From Clostridiaceae bacterium (GTDB taxonomy: Bacteria > Bacillota > Clostridia > Acetivibrionales > DUMC01), in assembly GCA_012512865.1 (NCBI GenBank), contig JAAZDH010000361.1:1-6863 (forward strand): DNA of 6,863 bases, in the 5' to 3' direction. Positions 1 through 5,678 of this stretch are shown one piece after another. The notes beneath the pieces are model-generated. The model was not told the DNA's origin, searched no databases, and saw only the letters and a program-made list of their open reading frames with translations. Made by a program: the position numbers and the translations under genes. Position 1 is the first letter of the stretch, and each line of letters opens with the position of its first letter.

Positions 1-502
1 ACATTATACAAAAAAGCAGGAAAACTCCCGCGGTTAATAACCCCATACCTACGGTTCCGGCGATTTCAAGCAGGAACCTGGCGGGCATTGAGAAAGCCTC
101 GTAAAGTATAACCATAAGCGATACGAACCCGGCCAGGCAGAATAAAAACGCCCCGGCATAAAACAGTGCTACCATGCAGTAAGATAAAAAAATGGTAACA
201 GACAGCAAAAATATATACAATGGTCTTGTTACAACCCTGAAAGCACTCCCGGATGCTTTGACAAAGCTTTTTAAACCAGGATTTTCCTGCATCCTGGCAA
301 TATTTAATTCAGCCTTGATCATGCCTGCAACTTTTTCAGGCGTTCCCATCCCGAGAAAGATTTCATCCATGTCCTTGCCTTCATCATATGCATCATTCAA
401 ATACTCCCTGTAATAAGCCAGGGCCTCATTTCTTTCCTCTTCTGAAAGGCCTTCCAATTCTTTTTCCAGGGCTTTGAGAAACTCCCCTATCCTTTCATCC
501 AT
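1..502 (-). CDS. DUF1700/HAAS-domain membrane protein, 3' end outside the window
   Basis: Starting from the ATG at 502, I read 167 codons without a stop to the window edge, so the C-terminus is missing. The protein begins MDERIGEFLKALEKELEGLS. Residues 1-70 are charged and helical, with an E-rich helix, a YYREYL segment and GTPEKVAGMI, which is the HAAS/DUF1700 pattern. Hydrophobic stretches follow at about 94-133 (probably two membrane helices) and 143-167. The ATG lies two bases after the padR stop, and its ribosome site (AGGTGG, 512-517) is inside the end of padR, so the two are almost certainly cotranscribed and perhaps translationally coupled. In this family such proteins sit beside PadR regulators and are thought to relay or sense envelope signals. 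The exact function is unknown. The family call is by pattern; the ORF itself is clear. Confidence 0.8.
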   Translation of the reverse strand, partial: MDERIGEFLKALEKELEGLSEEERNEALAYYREYLNDAYDEGKDMDEIFLGMGTPEKVAGMIKAELNIARMQENPGLKSFVKASGSAFRVVTRPLYIFLLSVTIFLSYCMVALFYAGAFLFCLAGFVSLMVILYEAFSMPARFLLEIAGTVGMGLLTAGVFLLFCIM

Positions 503-504
503 TA

Positions 505-813
505 TTATCCACCACCTATTATAAAATCAATTATTTTTCTAAACTCCTTAAGTTCGGATATATATTCTCCCAGCCTGGTAATACCCTCTGCCGTGATACG
601 GTAGTATTTCCTGAGACGGCCCGAATGCTCGACGGAATACGTCTCCAGCAGCCCTTGGCTTTCAAGTCTTCGCAAAACAGGATACAGGGACGATTCCGAG
701 GTGTCCAGCAATTGCATTACTTCCTGCGTGAGCTTGTACCCGTACGTGTCTTCTTTTTTTAGTATGGACAGGACGCATACATCCAGCAATCCCTTTTTCA
801 TTTGAGCATCCAA
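505..813 (-). CDS. PadR-family transcriptional regulator
   Basis: This is a 102-residue winged-helix protein, the usual length for short PadR (PF03551) members of the PadR-s2/LmrR type. Visible signatures are KKGLLDVCVLSILKKEDTYG at the N-terminus (helix 1 and the tyrosine-glycine turn), then YKLTQEV, the recognition-helix segment SESSLYPVLRRLESQGLL, and the wing GRLRKYYRIT followed by G. A C-terminal helix (LGEYISELKEFRKIIDFII) would form the dimer. The start is TTG at 813, because AAAGGAGG lies seven bases upstream. The internal ATG at 801 is too far from that site. PadR proteins normally repress their own operon and a nearby effector gene, and here the downstream partner is the HAAS membrane protein. 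The promoter region holds a palindrome placed for autorepression. No lesion is visible. Confidence 0.93.
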   Translation of the reverse strand: MDAQMKKGLLDVCVLSILKKEDTYGYKLTQEVMQLLDTSESSLYPVLRRLESQGLLETYSVEHSGRLRKYYRITAEGITRLGEYISELKEFRKIIDFIIGGG

Positions 814-816
814 TAA

Positions 817-833
817 ACCGCCTCCTTTGCGGT
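817..833 (-). promoter_or_regulatory. padR ribosome binding site inside a small hairpin
   Basis: The RNA would carry ACCGC and GCGGT arms (5 bp) around the loop AAAGGAG, so most of the AGGAGG ribosome site sits in the loop and its last G in the stem. The start TTG follows a few bases later. The arms and the site are directly seen. Whether the fold limits translation is inference. The stem is short, and presenting the site in a loop could equally aid it. Confidence 0.4.
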
Positions 834-859
834 GTTATTCCGTTTATTCATGTTCCACT

Positions 860-958
860 GATGCCCGGCAAAATTTTTATTTAGCGTTATTGTCCAGGCG
901 GCACATACTACGCATATGGACGCATGTATATCGCCTGTATGGCCAACTGCCGGGCATC
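860..958 (-). promoter_or_regulatory. Structured 5' leader of padR: nested inverted repeats
   Basis: An 11-bp perfect inverted repeat (GATGCCCGGCA at 860-870, TGCCGGGCATC at 948-958) encloses a second perfect 6-bp pair (CAGGCG at 895-900, CGCCTG at 932-937) and a weaker ATAC/GTAT pair inside it (905-908, 926-929). The block lies just downstream of the predicted transcription start and fills most of the long leader. The GC-rich arms stand out in an AT-rich region. I do not recognise a known riboswitch class. It could be a cis-acting RNA, an attenuator without a U-run, or a second protein-binding palindrome. Confidence 0.45.
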
Positions 959-975
959 AAATTCAAATCTTGTTT

Positions 976-996
976 ATATTATACATTGTATAATAT
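976..996. promoter_or_regulatory. 21-bp palindrome, candidate PadR operator
   Basis: Arms ATATTATACA (976-985) and TGTATAATAT (987-996) match perfectly around one central base. The palindrome covers the -10 element and part of the spacer of the padR promoter, so a dimer bound here would block RNA polymerase. PadR proteins generally bind AT-rich inverted repeats in their own promoters. Assigning this site to the adjacent PadR is inference. The -10 hexamer contributes to the symmetry, so part of the palindrome is promoter sequence. Confidence 0.6.
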
Positions 997-1006
997 TATA
1001 TGTCAA
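978..1006 (-). promoter_or_regulatory. Sigma-A promoter of the padR-HAAS operon
   Basis: Read on the minus strand, TTGACA (1001-1006) and TATAAT (978-983) are both perfect consensus hexamers separated by exactly 17 bases. Initiation is expected near 971, leaving a leader of about 158 nt before the TTG start at 813. A very strong promoter controlled by an overlapping palindrome fits a repressed, inducible operon. Confidence 0.85.
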
Positions 1007-1012
1007 GTAATA

Positions 1013-1090
1013 TTATACAATGATTTTTATACAATAATCCTTATATAATAATCTTTATACAATAATATATAATAATTTTTATACAATAAT
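1013..1090. repeat. AT-rich array of TTATACAAT direct repeats
   Basis: TTATACAAT occurs at 1013-1021, 1027-1035, 1055-1063 and 1079-1087. The last three are embedded in the longer identical word TTTATACAATAAT (1026-1038, 1054-1066, 1078-1090). The word shares TTATACA with the palindrome arm at 976-985. The array lies directly upstream of the padR -35 element. It could be extra operator half-sites, an UP-like element, or simple AT-rich slippage. A partly similar TTATATAATAAT lies at 1041-1052. Confidence 0.6.
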
Positions 1091-1337
1091 TTTCCATACC
1101 GTTGAGAATTTGATTAACAGGCACTTATGCCGTCAAAACCCGTATTCAGCAGGTATTCGTTGCAGCTTCCATTACGAGAGTTTAATACAGGCGGGACAAT
1201 AAGACATTGGACAGGAGACGGTTTTATGCCTATCATGAAAACCGCCCCCTGTCCAATATGAATGTGGAAGCATCACGAAGAATAATTATAACGTCATACG
1301 TTGCTTATCCTTGCCTGCATACCAATAATAGATATTT
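1091..1337. other. Intergenic stretch between the two operons
   Basis: Apart from the palindrome at 1206-1257, I find no coding signal here on either strand. A 7-bp inverted repeat (TGCATAC at 1316-1322, GTATGCA at 1341-1347) straddles the stop codon of the GXGXG gene, but no T-run follows it, so I do not call it a terminator. No convincing intrinsic terminator was found for the glutamate synthase operon. Confidence 0.5.
1206..1257. repeat. 52-nt imperfect palindrome, REP-like
   Basis: Outer arms ATTGGACAGG (1206-1215) and CCTGTCCAAT (1248-1257) are perfect over 10 bp. After a 3-by-3 internal mismatch, inner arms CGGTTTT (1219-1225) and AAAACCG (1238-1244) pair over 7 bp, with ATG/CAT closing the tip. 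No T-run follows on either strand, so it is not a typical intrinsic terminator. The GGACAGG...CGGTT composition resembles short palindromes that are repeated through many Clostridia genomes and are linked to RAYT-type transposases. That resemblance is from memory. It could still act as a transcript-end stabiliser for the upstream operon. Confidence 0.55.
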
Positions 1338-2074
1338 CTAGTATGCATAAAGATTTCCATAGGGCCTTTTGTTATATGCATACAGTTTTATAAAAGGCCT
1401 GTTCATAATTGAATGGTAATCATGGTTGAAATAATTTGAAAATTTCTTTATATATGCACCTATAAAATCCATGTCATTATCATCGGCTTCCGCTTGTTTT
1501 ACTTCTTTTCCAAGCTTGCAGCCATCCACGCAGCCGCGGACGTATATTGTACCTCCATGCATGCCTACGCCGCAATAATTGCCGATGATTTCCCTTTCGT
1601 CCTTTTCGTTCAATCCCAGCAGTATTATCGCACCGCCTGCCATGTATTCTCCCAGGAAATCCCCTGCTTTCCGCCGATTACAATAACCGGTTTTTTGCCA
1701 GGGTACTCCTTCATGTGTATTCCAACCCGGTATCCTACACTGCCCTTTATATAAACTTCACCGCCCCTCATGCCGTATCCTGCCGTATCCCCCGCGTTGC
1801 CGTAAACAATGACTTCACCGTTGTTCATCGTGTTTGCCGCGGCATCCTGGGCATTCCCTCGCACTACTATCCTCGGGCCGTCCATGTAGGCAGCCATGTC
1901 ATTCCCCGGGGTACCTTCAATTATAATGTTGCAACTCCCTTTCATGCCATCACCTATATATCTTTGTCCTACCACGTTTTTAACAAGGATTTCCCTCTCG
2001 CCCCTCTCGAAAAATTCTTTCAGCATCTTGTTTAAAATCCTGTAACTTATCCTCTTTGCATCAACTATTCTCAT
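1338..2074 (-). CDS. Glutamate synthase GXGXG-domain subunit (GltB C-terminal like), frameshifted
   Basis: The product is a right-handed beta-helix subunit equal to the C-terminal domain of GltB, related to FwdC/FmdC. It is a scaffold that shapes the ammonia path in the complex. Repeats are visible as GDGMKGSCNIIIEG (41-54), AAYMDGPRIVVRG (61-73), NTMNNGEVIVYG (81-92), GYGMRGGEVYIKG (99-111), then GEYMAGGAIILLG and GVGMHGGTIYVRG. The first frame (1625-2074) breaks after GGK at residue 136. Adding one base there continues it as AGDFLGEYMAGG in the second frame (1338-1643), giving about 245 residues, which fits the family. The ATG at 2074 follows a GGGAG site about ten bases upstream. It is the last gene of the operon. 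As written the product would end early after 149 residues, so it is either a pseudogene, a sequence error or a site of -1 slippage. Confidence 0.85.
1667..1672 (-). other. Frameshift site in the GXGXG gene (one base missing)
   Basis: The coding strand reads GGC GGA AAG CAG, giving GGKQG and a stop 13 codons later. One more A or G near AAG gives GGKAGDFLGEYM, which restores the repeat pattern exactly. A -1 slip on the AAG codon would give the same peptide. The tract is only three A's, so this is a weaker homopolymer-error site than the one in the FMN gene. Confidence 0.8.
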
Positions 2075-2098
2075 ACCCTCACTCTCCCTTACACTTTC

Positions 2099-2130
2099 CT
2101 TTATTTAGCCTTTATTTAACCTTATTTAGC
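2099..2130. repeat. Tandem 10-11 bp AT-rich repeats
   Basis: Three adjacent units, CTTTATTTAGC (2099-2109), CTTTATTTAAC (2110-2120) and CTTATTTAGC (2121-2130), fill part of the gap between the FAD and GXGXG genes. Looser copies extend to about 2187, including the last codons of the FAD gene. On the transcript they give repeated TAAATAAAGG. I see no coding signal. They may be slippage products. Confidence 0.6.
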
Positions 2131-2170
2131 TTTTCTTTATCTTTATCTAATCATTTACTTAAATCCTTAT

Positions 2171-3466
2171 TTATTCTTTATTTAACCCATCAAGCATTCT
2201 TACCTTCCTTGCATCCTTAGGCAGGCAGATTAATCCAAAATCTTCCCCGCCAAGGCTGTCCTCAAACGGGGATATGTCTTCTTCCCTTCTTATCAAGTCC
2301 GTGTAGATGCCGGCCCTGTCAATGCCGTTTACCAGCAGGTAGCCCACAAGCCTGTTTCCCTTAATATAAAACTTTTTATAAGAACTTTTACAAGTGTTTT
2401 CCGCCTCCTTGAGCAAAGCCTTGACCCTGACGCCTTCATGCTGCTCCGCCAGGCCGGCGCTCAGGATCGAAAGACCCAGGAAAGGCATTGAGTTCATTAT
2501 AAAGCCCTTCTCAAAAATCCTTTCTCCCCCCGCCATGTTTATCCCGGCTGTCTCTCCCTTCTTGTATGCACTTGGCAATATGGCAATTTCCATGCTCCTT
2601 TCTTCAATGAAGTTGTATCCTTCAGCTACATCCCCCGCTGCATACACGTCCGGTTCACTTGTCCTCATCATCCCGTCCACCAGGATTCCCCTGTTTACCT
2701 TGATTTTCGTGCCCTTTACAAGATCCGTATTACACCTGGTCCCTATTGCCAGTACCGCGAAATCGCATGCCAATACAGCCTTGTTGCTTAAAAGCACACC
2801 TTCTGCCTTTTCATCTCCCAGTATCCTTTCAACGGTGGTTTTCAGCAGGAGTTCCACCCCGTTTTCCCCGAGGGTTTTGAGCACTATCGAAGATGCGGTT
2901 TCATCAAGCACCCTGGGCATGATCCTGTCCATGATATCTATTACCGTCACCTTGACTCCCCTGTGTACCAGGGCTTCCACCGCCTTCAGCCTGCTGAAGC
3001 TGGCCCCCACTACCACAGCCCTTGCTCCCCTTGCGGCTGCCTTTTCTATTTTCTTTACATCATCCAGCTTTGTAAAGCTGAAAACATTCTCCTTGTAAAC
3101 ATTTTCAATGGGCGATGTAAAAGGTTTTCCGCCGGTGGCAATAAGAAGCTTTGAATACCGGACTTCGCGCCCGTCACAAAGCACCACGGTTTTCCTGTCA
3201 AAGTCCACTGACCTTACCCCTGTCCCCAGGATGGGCTTTACCCCGTTTCGCCCGTAAAAATCCCTGTCCCGGTAATACATGTTTTCTTCGGCAACCTTGC
3301 CGGCAAGATAATATGAAATGAGAGGTCTCGAATAAGTATGGTAAGGTTCGTCCGATATAACAACTATGTGGTTCTTTTTATCTATCTTTCTTATGCCTTC
3401 TATCGCTCCCACGGCGACGGCGGAATTGCCTATAATAACATAATTAACGCAATTTACTCAGTTCAT
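2171..3466 (-). CDS. FAD/NAD(P)-dependent oxidoreductase subunit of glutamate synthase, start disrupted
   Basis: This pyridine-nucleotide-disulfide oxidoreductase-type flavoprotein (about 430 residues) should pass electrons between NAD(P)H and the iron-sulfur subunits. Counting from the ATG at 3466, the FAD-binding segment YVIIGNSAVAVGAIEG lies at 9-24, the ATGG motif at 110-113, the nucleotide-binding strand VVVGASFSR ends at 159, AIGTR lies at 240-244 and the second FAD motif AAGD at 276-279. No redox-active CxxC is present in the body. The first ordinary start codon in the open frame is GTG at 3412, which would cut off the FAD glycine motif. Upstream in the same frame lies ATG AAC TGA, with AGGAAGGGG five bases before the ATG. 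I therefore place the original start at 3466 with a TGA at codon 3, but a noncanonical start near 3448 is possible. The third glycine of the nucleotide-binding motif is arginine (R159). Confidence 0.85.
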
Positions 3467-3471
3467 TTTTT

Positions 3472-3480
3472 CCCCTTCCT
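3472..3480 (-). promoter_or_regulatory. Ribosome binding site of the FAD gene
   Basis: AGGAAGGGG lies five bases before the ATG at 3466. It is the best ribosome site in the gap after the ferredoxin gene and it points at the reading frame that contains the FAD motif. It therefore supports the view that translation once began at this ATG, ahead of the TGA at 3458-3460. Confidence 0.6.
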
Positions 3481-3511
3481 TTTCTACGCAGTATCATCCC
3501 CCGGCACCGGT

Positions 3512-4012
3512 TCACTCCCATGCCAGCCCTATTTGAAGGGCTTCATTCGGGCAATTTTTCACGCATGCCGGTTCACCGTTGTTCTCAATGCAAAAATCAC
3601 ATTTTGATGCAATTTTCCCCTCCTGTTCATCACGCCTTATTACCCCGTAAGGGCAAGCAAGGATGCAAGTCCAGCAGCCTATGCATCTGAAAGCGTCATT
3701 GGTGACGACCCCTGTCACCGGGTCCTTTTTCATGGCTCCCGTAATGCATGACTTTACACATTCCGGTTCTTGGCAATGCCTGCATTGAAGCCCAAAAGAT
3801 ACAGGTTTTTGCTCCTCAACAATGATCCCGGGCAACGGCCTTTTTAACATTTTTTTGAACGTTTTTACCAAATCATATTTATATTTTGAATGGGCGGCAA
3901 TGCAATAAATCTCGCACAACCTGCACCCGATACACACCTCTTCCATGCAATATATCCTTTTCCTGCTTATACCGGCCGGGCTTGCAGTACCGGTACTAGT
4001 TCCAATATTCAT
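3512..4012 (-). CDS. Four-cluster [4Fe-4S] ferredoxin subunit (HycB/DmsB-like) of glutamate synthase
   Basis: This 166-residue polyferredoxin probably relays electrons between the FAD subunit and the FMN synthase subunit. Sixteen cysteines fall in four groups: C27/30/33/37 (CIGCRLCEIYC), C77/80/85/89 (CRHCQEPECVKSC), C110/113/116/120 (CIGCWTCILACP) and C138/141/150/154 (CDFCIENNGEPACVKNC). This is the layout of HycB/DmsB electron-transfer subunits. I chose the ATG at 4012 because AAAGGTGG precedes it. The frame stays open to an ATG at 4069, which has AAAGGCGG four bases upstream and would add 19 residues, including two cysteines and WW. Family members usually begin just before the RIYC-EEVCIGC segment, so both starts give a longer N-terminus than expected. 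A 45-nt gap separates it from the FAD gene's ATG. Confidence 0.88.
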   Translation of the reverse strand: MNIGTSTGTASPAGISRKRIYCMEEVCIGCRLCEIYCIAAHSKYKYDLVKTFKKMLKRPLPGIIVEEQKPVSFGLQCRHCQEPECVKSCITGAMKKDPVTGVVTNDAFRCIGCWTCILACPYGVIRRDEQEGKIASKCDFCIENNGEPACVKNCPNEALQIGLAWE

Positions 4013-4022
4013 ACATATCCAC

Positions 4023-4127
4023 CACCTTTGATATTCACTGCCTTTATGGCATTCATCACTTTTTGACATTTACCGCCTTTACAATATTCACCAACTTCAC
4101 AATAATTACCGTATTTATGGATTCATC
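4023..4127 (-). repeat. Three tandem 35-nt imperfect repeats
   Basis: On the minus strand the units run 4127-4093, 4092-4058 and 4057-4023, all exactly 35 nt. The second and third match at 23 of 35 positions, with several differences being transitions. The first needs one gap to align well. Aligned by codons, the units give DES-HKYGNYCEV, GEYCKGGKCQK and DECHKGSEYQRW, which suggests original 36-nt (12-codon) units that each lost a base. Confidence 0.5.
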
Positions 4128-4175
4128 CGGCCTTCTGTACAAACCACAGCTGCAACCGGTCCGTTTTTTAATCAT
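4056..4175 (-). CDS. Short cysteine-containing ORF coupled to the FMN gene, probably a broken gene start
   Basis: The ATG at 4175 overlaps the stop of the FMN gene in TAATG, with AGGAG just upstream, which is a classic coupled start. The frame encodes 39 residues beginning MIKKRTGCSCGLYRRPDES and then loses its character (INTVIIVKLVNIV). In another frame the same DNA encodes HKYGNYCEVGEYCKGGKCQK, and in the frame of the ferredoxin ORF it encodes SDECHKGSEYQRWW. Two single-base additions would join all three into one cysteine-rich reading frame that runs into the ferredoxin gene. This may therefore be the true N-terminus of the ferredoxin subunit, or a separate small protein. I do not recognise the family. 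Confidence 0.45.
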   Translation of the reverse strand: MIKKRTGCSCGLYRRPDESINTVIIVKLVNIVKAVNVKK

Positions 4176-5678
4176 TATTCTCCTGCCGCTTTTATGCCAA
4201 GGATACCCAGTTCTTCCCGGGTCAAGCCTATTCCCCTGAGCATGAGGCGGTTGCCCCTGAGGCTTTCAATTGCATTTATTCCCATGCCGCCCAGCATTTC
4301 CTTCATCTCGTGCGCCCACGCATTAAGAAGATTCATAAGTCTTCTCGAAGCAATTTCCGGGTTGAGCCTCCTTGTCAACGAGGGGTCCTGCGTCGCAATC
4401 CCCCAGTTGCACTTGCCCGTGTAGCACTTCTGGCACATATGGCATCCCATGGCAATCAGTGCAGACTGGGCAATATAAACGGCATCCGCTCCCAGCGCCA
4501 CCGCTTTTATAATGTCGGCGCTGTTCCTTATGCCCCCCGGCACATACAAGGGATACCCTGTTCCTTATTCCTTCCTCCCTGAGCCTGGTATCCACGGCAG
4601 CCAGCGCAAATTCCACGGGTATCCCCACATTATCCCTTATCCTTAGGGGGGCAGCCCCTGTACCTCCCCTGTAACCATCAATCGCGATTATGTCCGCCCC
4701 CGCCCTTGCAATGCCTGAGCACATGGCGGCCACATTATGCACGGCCGCAATTTTTACCGAAACAGGCTTTTTATAATCCGTTGCTTCCTTCAAGGAATAT
4801 ATAAGCTGCCGTAAATCCTCGATGGAATATATATCATGGTGGGGAGCCGGGGATATGGCATCGGAGCCTGCCGGTATCATCCTTGTCTCAGATATGTCAC
4901 TGCTCACCTTTTCTCCGGGCAGGTGGCCCCCAATACCCGGTTTTGCCCCCTGGCCGATTTTTATTTCTATGGCAGCCCCGGCTTCAAGGTAGTCGGGGTC
5001 CACCCCGAAACGCCCGGACGCAACCTGTACTATCGTATTGCTGCCGTATTTGCGCAAATTCTTGTGGAACCCGCCTTCCCCGGTGTTCCACATGATTCCT
5101 GTCCCGGACGCTGCCCTTGCCAGTGCCTCGCAGGCATTGTAACTGATGGAGCCGAATGACATTGCCGAGAACATGACGGGAATCTCCAGTTCCAGCTGGG
5201 GCGGCAGCTCCTCATCAAGCTTTCCTTCCTTTATCCTAAGCACATCCGGTTTCCCGCCCAAAAACGTTTTAAGCTCCATTGGCTCCCGCAGCGGGTCTAT
5301 GGATGGGTTTGTCACCTGGCTTGCATTTATAAGCATGTGATCCCAGTAAACCGGGTAAGGCCTATCATTTCCCATGCCCGTAAGAAGTATCCCCCCCGTT
5401 TCAGCCTGTTTATATATTTCCCTTATAGCCCTTGGCGTCCAGTTTGCATTTTCCTTGAACTCCAGGGGATTTCTCCTTATCGTAATCGCCTTTGTTGGAC
5501 ATAAACATGCACACCTGTGACAGTTCACGCAATTTGACTCGTCCGTGAAAACTCTATTTTCTTCCTCGTCGTAGTAGTGTACAAGGTTTGCACACTGTCT
5601 TACGCAAACCTGGCAGCCAATACAGCGTTCATAATTCCTATCAACAATAAATTCCGGCATCAATAAATTCAAACTCAT
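4175..5678 (-). CDS. Glutamate synthase FMN-binding subunit with N-terminal ferredoxin domain, frameshifted
   Basis: This is the catalytic core of an archaeal-type glutamate synthase, reducing 2-oxoglutarate plus ammonia to glutamate on FMN. Read through one frameshift it has 500 residues, the normal family size. A 2[4Fe-4S] ferredoxin domain holds C19/22/25/29 and C50/53/56/60. The TIM-barrel follows, with SAMSFGSIS (171-179), NTGEGG (198-203), IGQGAKPGIGGHLPG (241-255), SPAPHHDIYS (276-285) and DGYRGGTGAAP (334-344). Near the C-terminus C412, C418 and C423 have the Cx5Cx4C spacing of the GltB [3Fe-4S] site. The ATG at 5678 overlaps the amidotransferase stop (ATGA) and has GGGAGGTGG upstream. 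The frame breaks after residue 382, where a sixth G appears. As written, the unshifted product loses the [3Fe-4S] ligands and gains an unrelated tail. Confidence 0.92.
4533..4538 (-). other. Frameshift site in the FMN gene (C6/G6 tract, one base extra)
   Basis: The coding strand reads GCC GGG GGG CAT AAG. With five G's it reads GCC GGG GGC ATA AGG AAC, giving AGGIRNSADIIKAVALGADA, the expected continuation of the barrel. The new frame then runs unbroken for about 118 codons to the TAA at 4175. A homopolymer run is a common place for sequencing error, for phase variation and for transcriptional slippage. Confidence 0.9.

Noticed and set aside
827..1048. Plus-strand open frame of 73 codons across the padR leader and promoter
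   Set aside because: It reads through the promoter and inverted repeats, has no good ribosome site and its peptide shows no domain-like pattern.
1013..1090. CRISPR-like array
   Set aside because: The repeated word is only 9-13 nt, spacing is irregular (14 to 28) and the intervening DNA is itself AT-rich and repetitive.
1316..1347. Inverted repeat TGCATAC/GTATGCA at the end of the glutamate synthase operon as a terminator
   Set aside because: The 7-bp arms overlap the stop codon, the loop is 18 nt and no T-run follows on the minus strand.
1715..2035. Plus-strand open frame opposite the GXGXG gene
   Set aside because: The minus strand here encodes recognisable beta-helix repeats. The opposite peptide has no recognisable features.
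2394..3098. Long plus-strand open frame opposite the FAD gene
   Set aside because: It is antisense to a gene with clear FAD and nucleotide-binding motifs. Its serine/proline/leucine-rich peptide is typical of a shadow frame.
3412..3412. GTG at 3412 as the true start of the FAD subunit
   Set aside because: It would delete the YVIIGNSAVAV part of the FAD-binding fold, which is encoded in frame immediately upstream, and it has no ribosome site at a proper distance.
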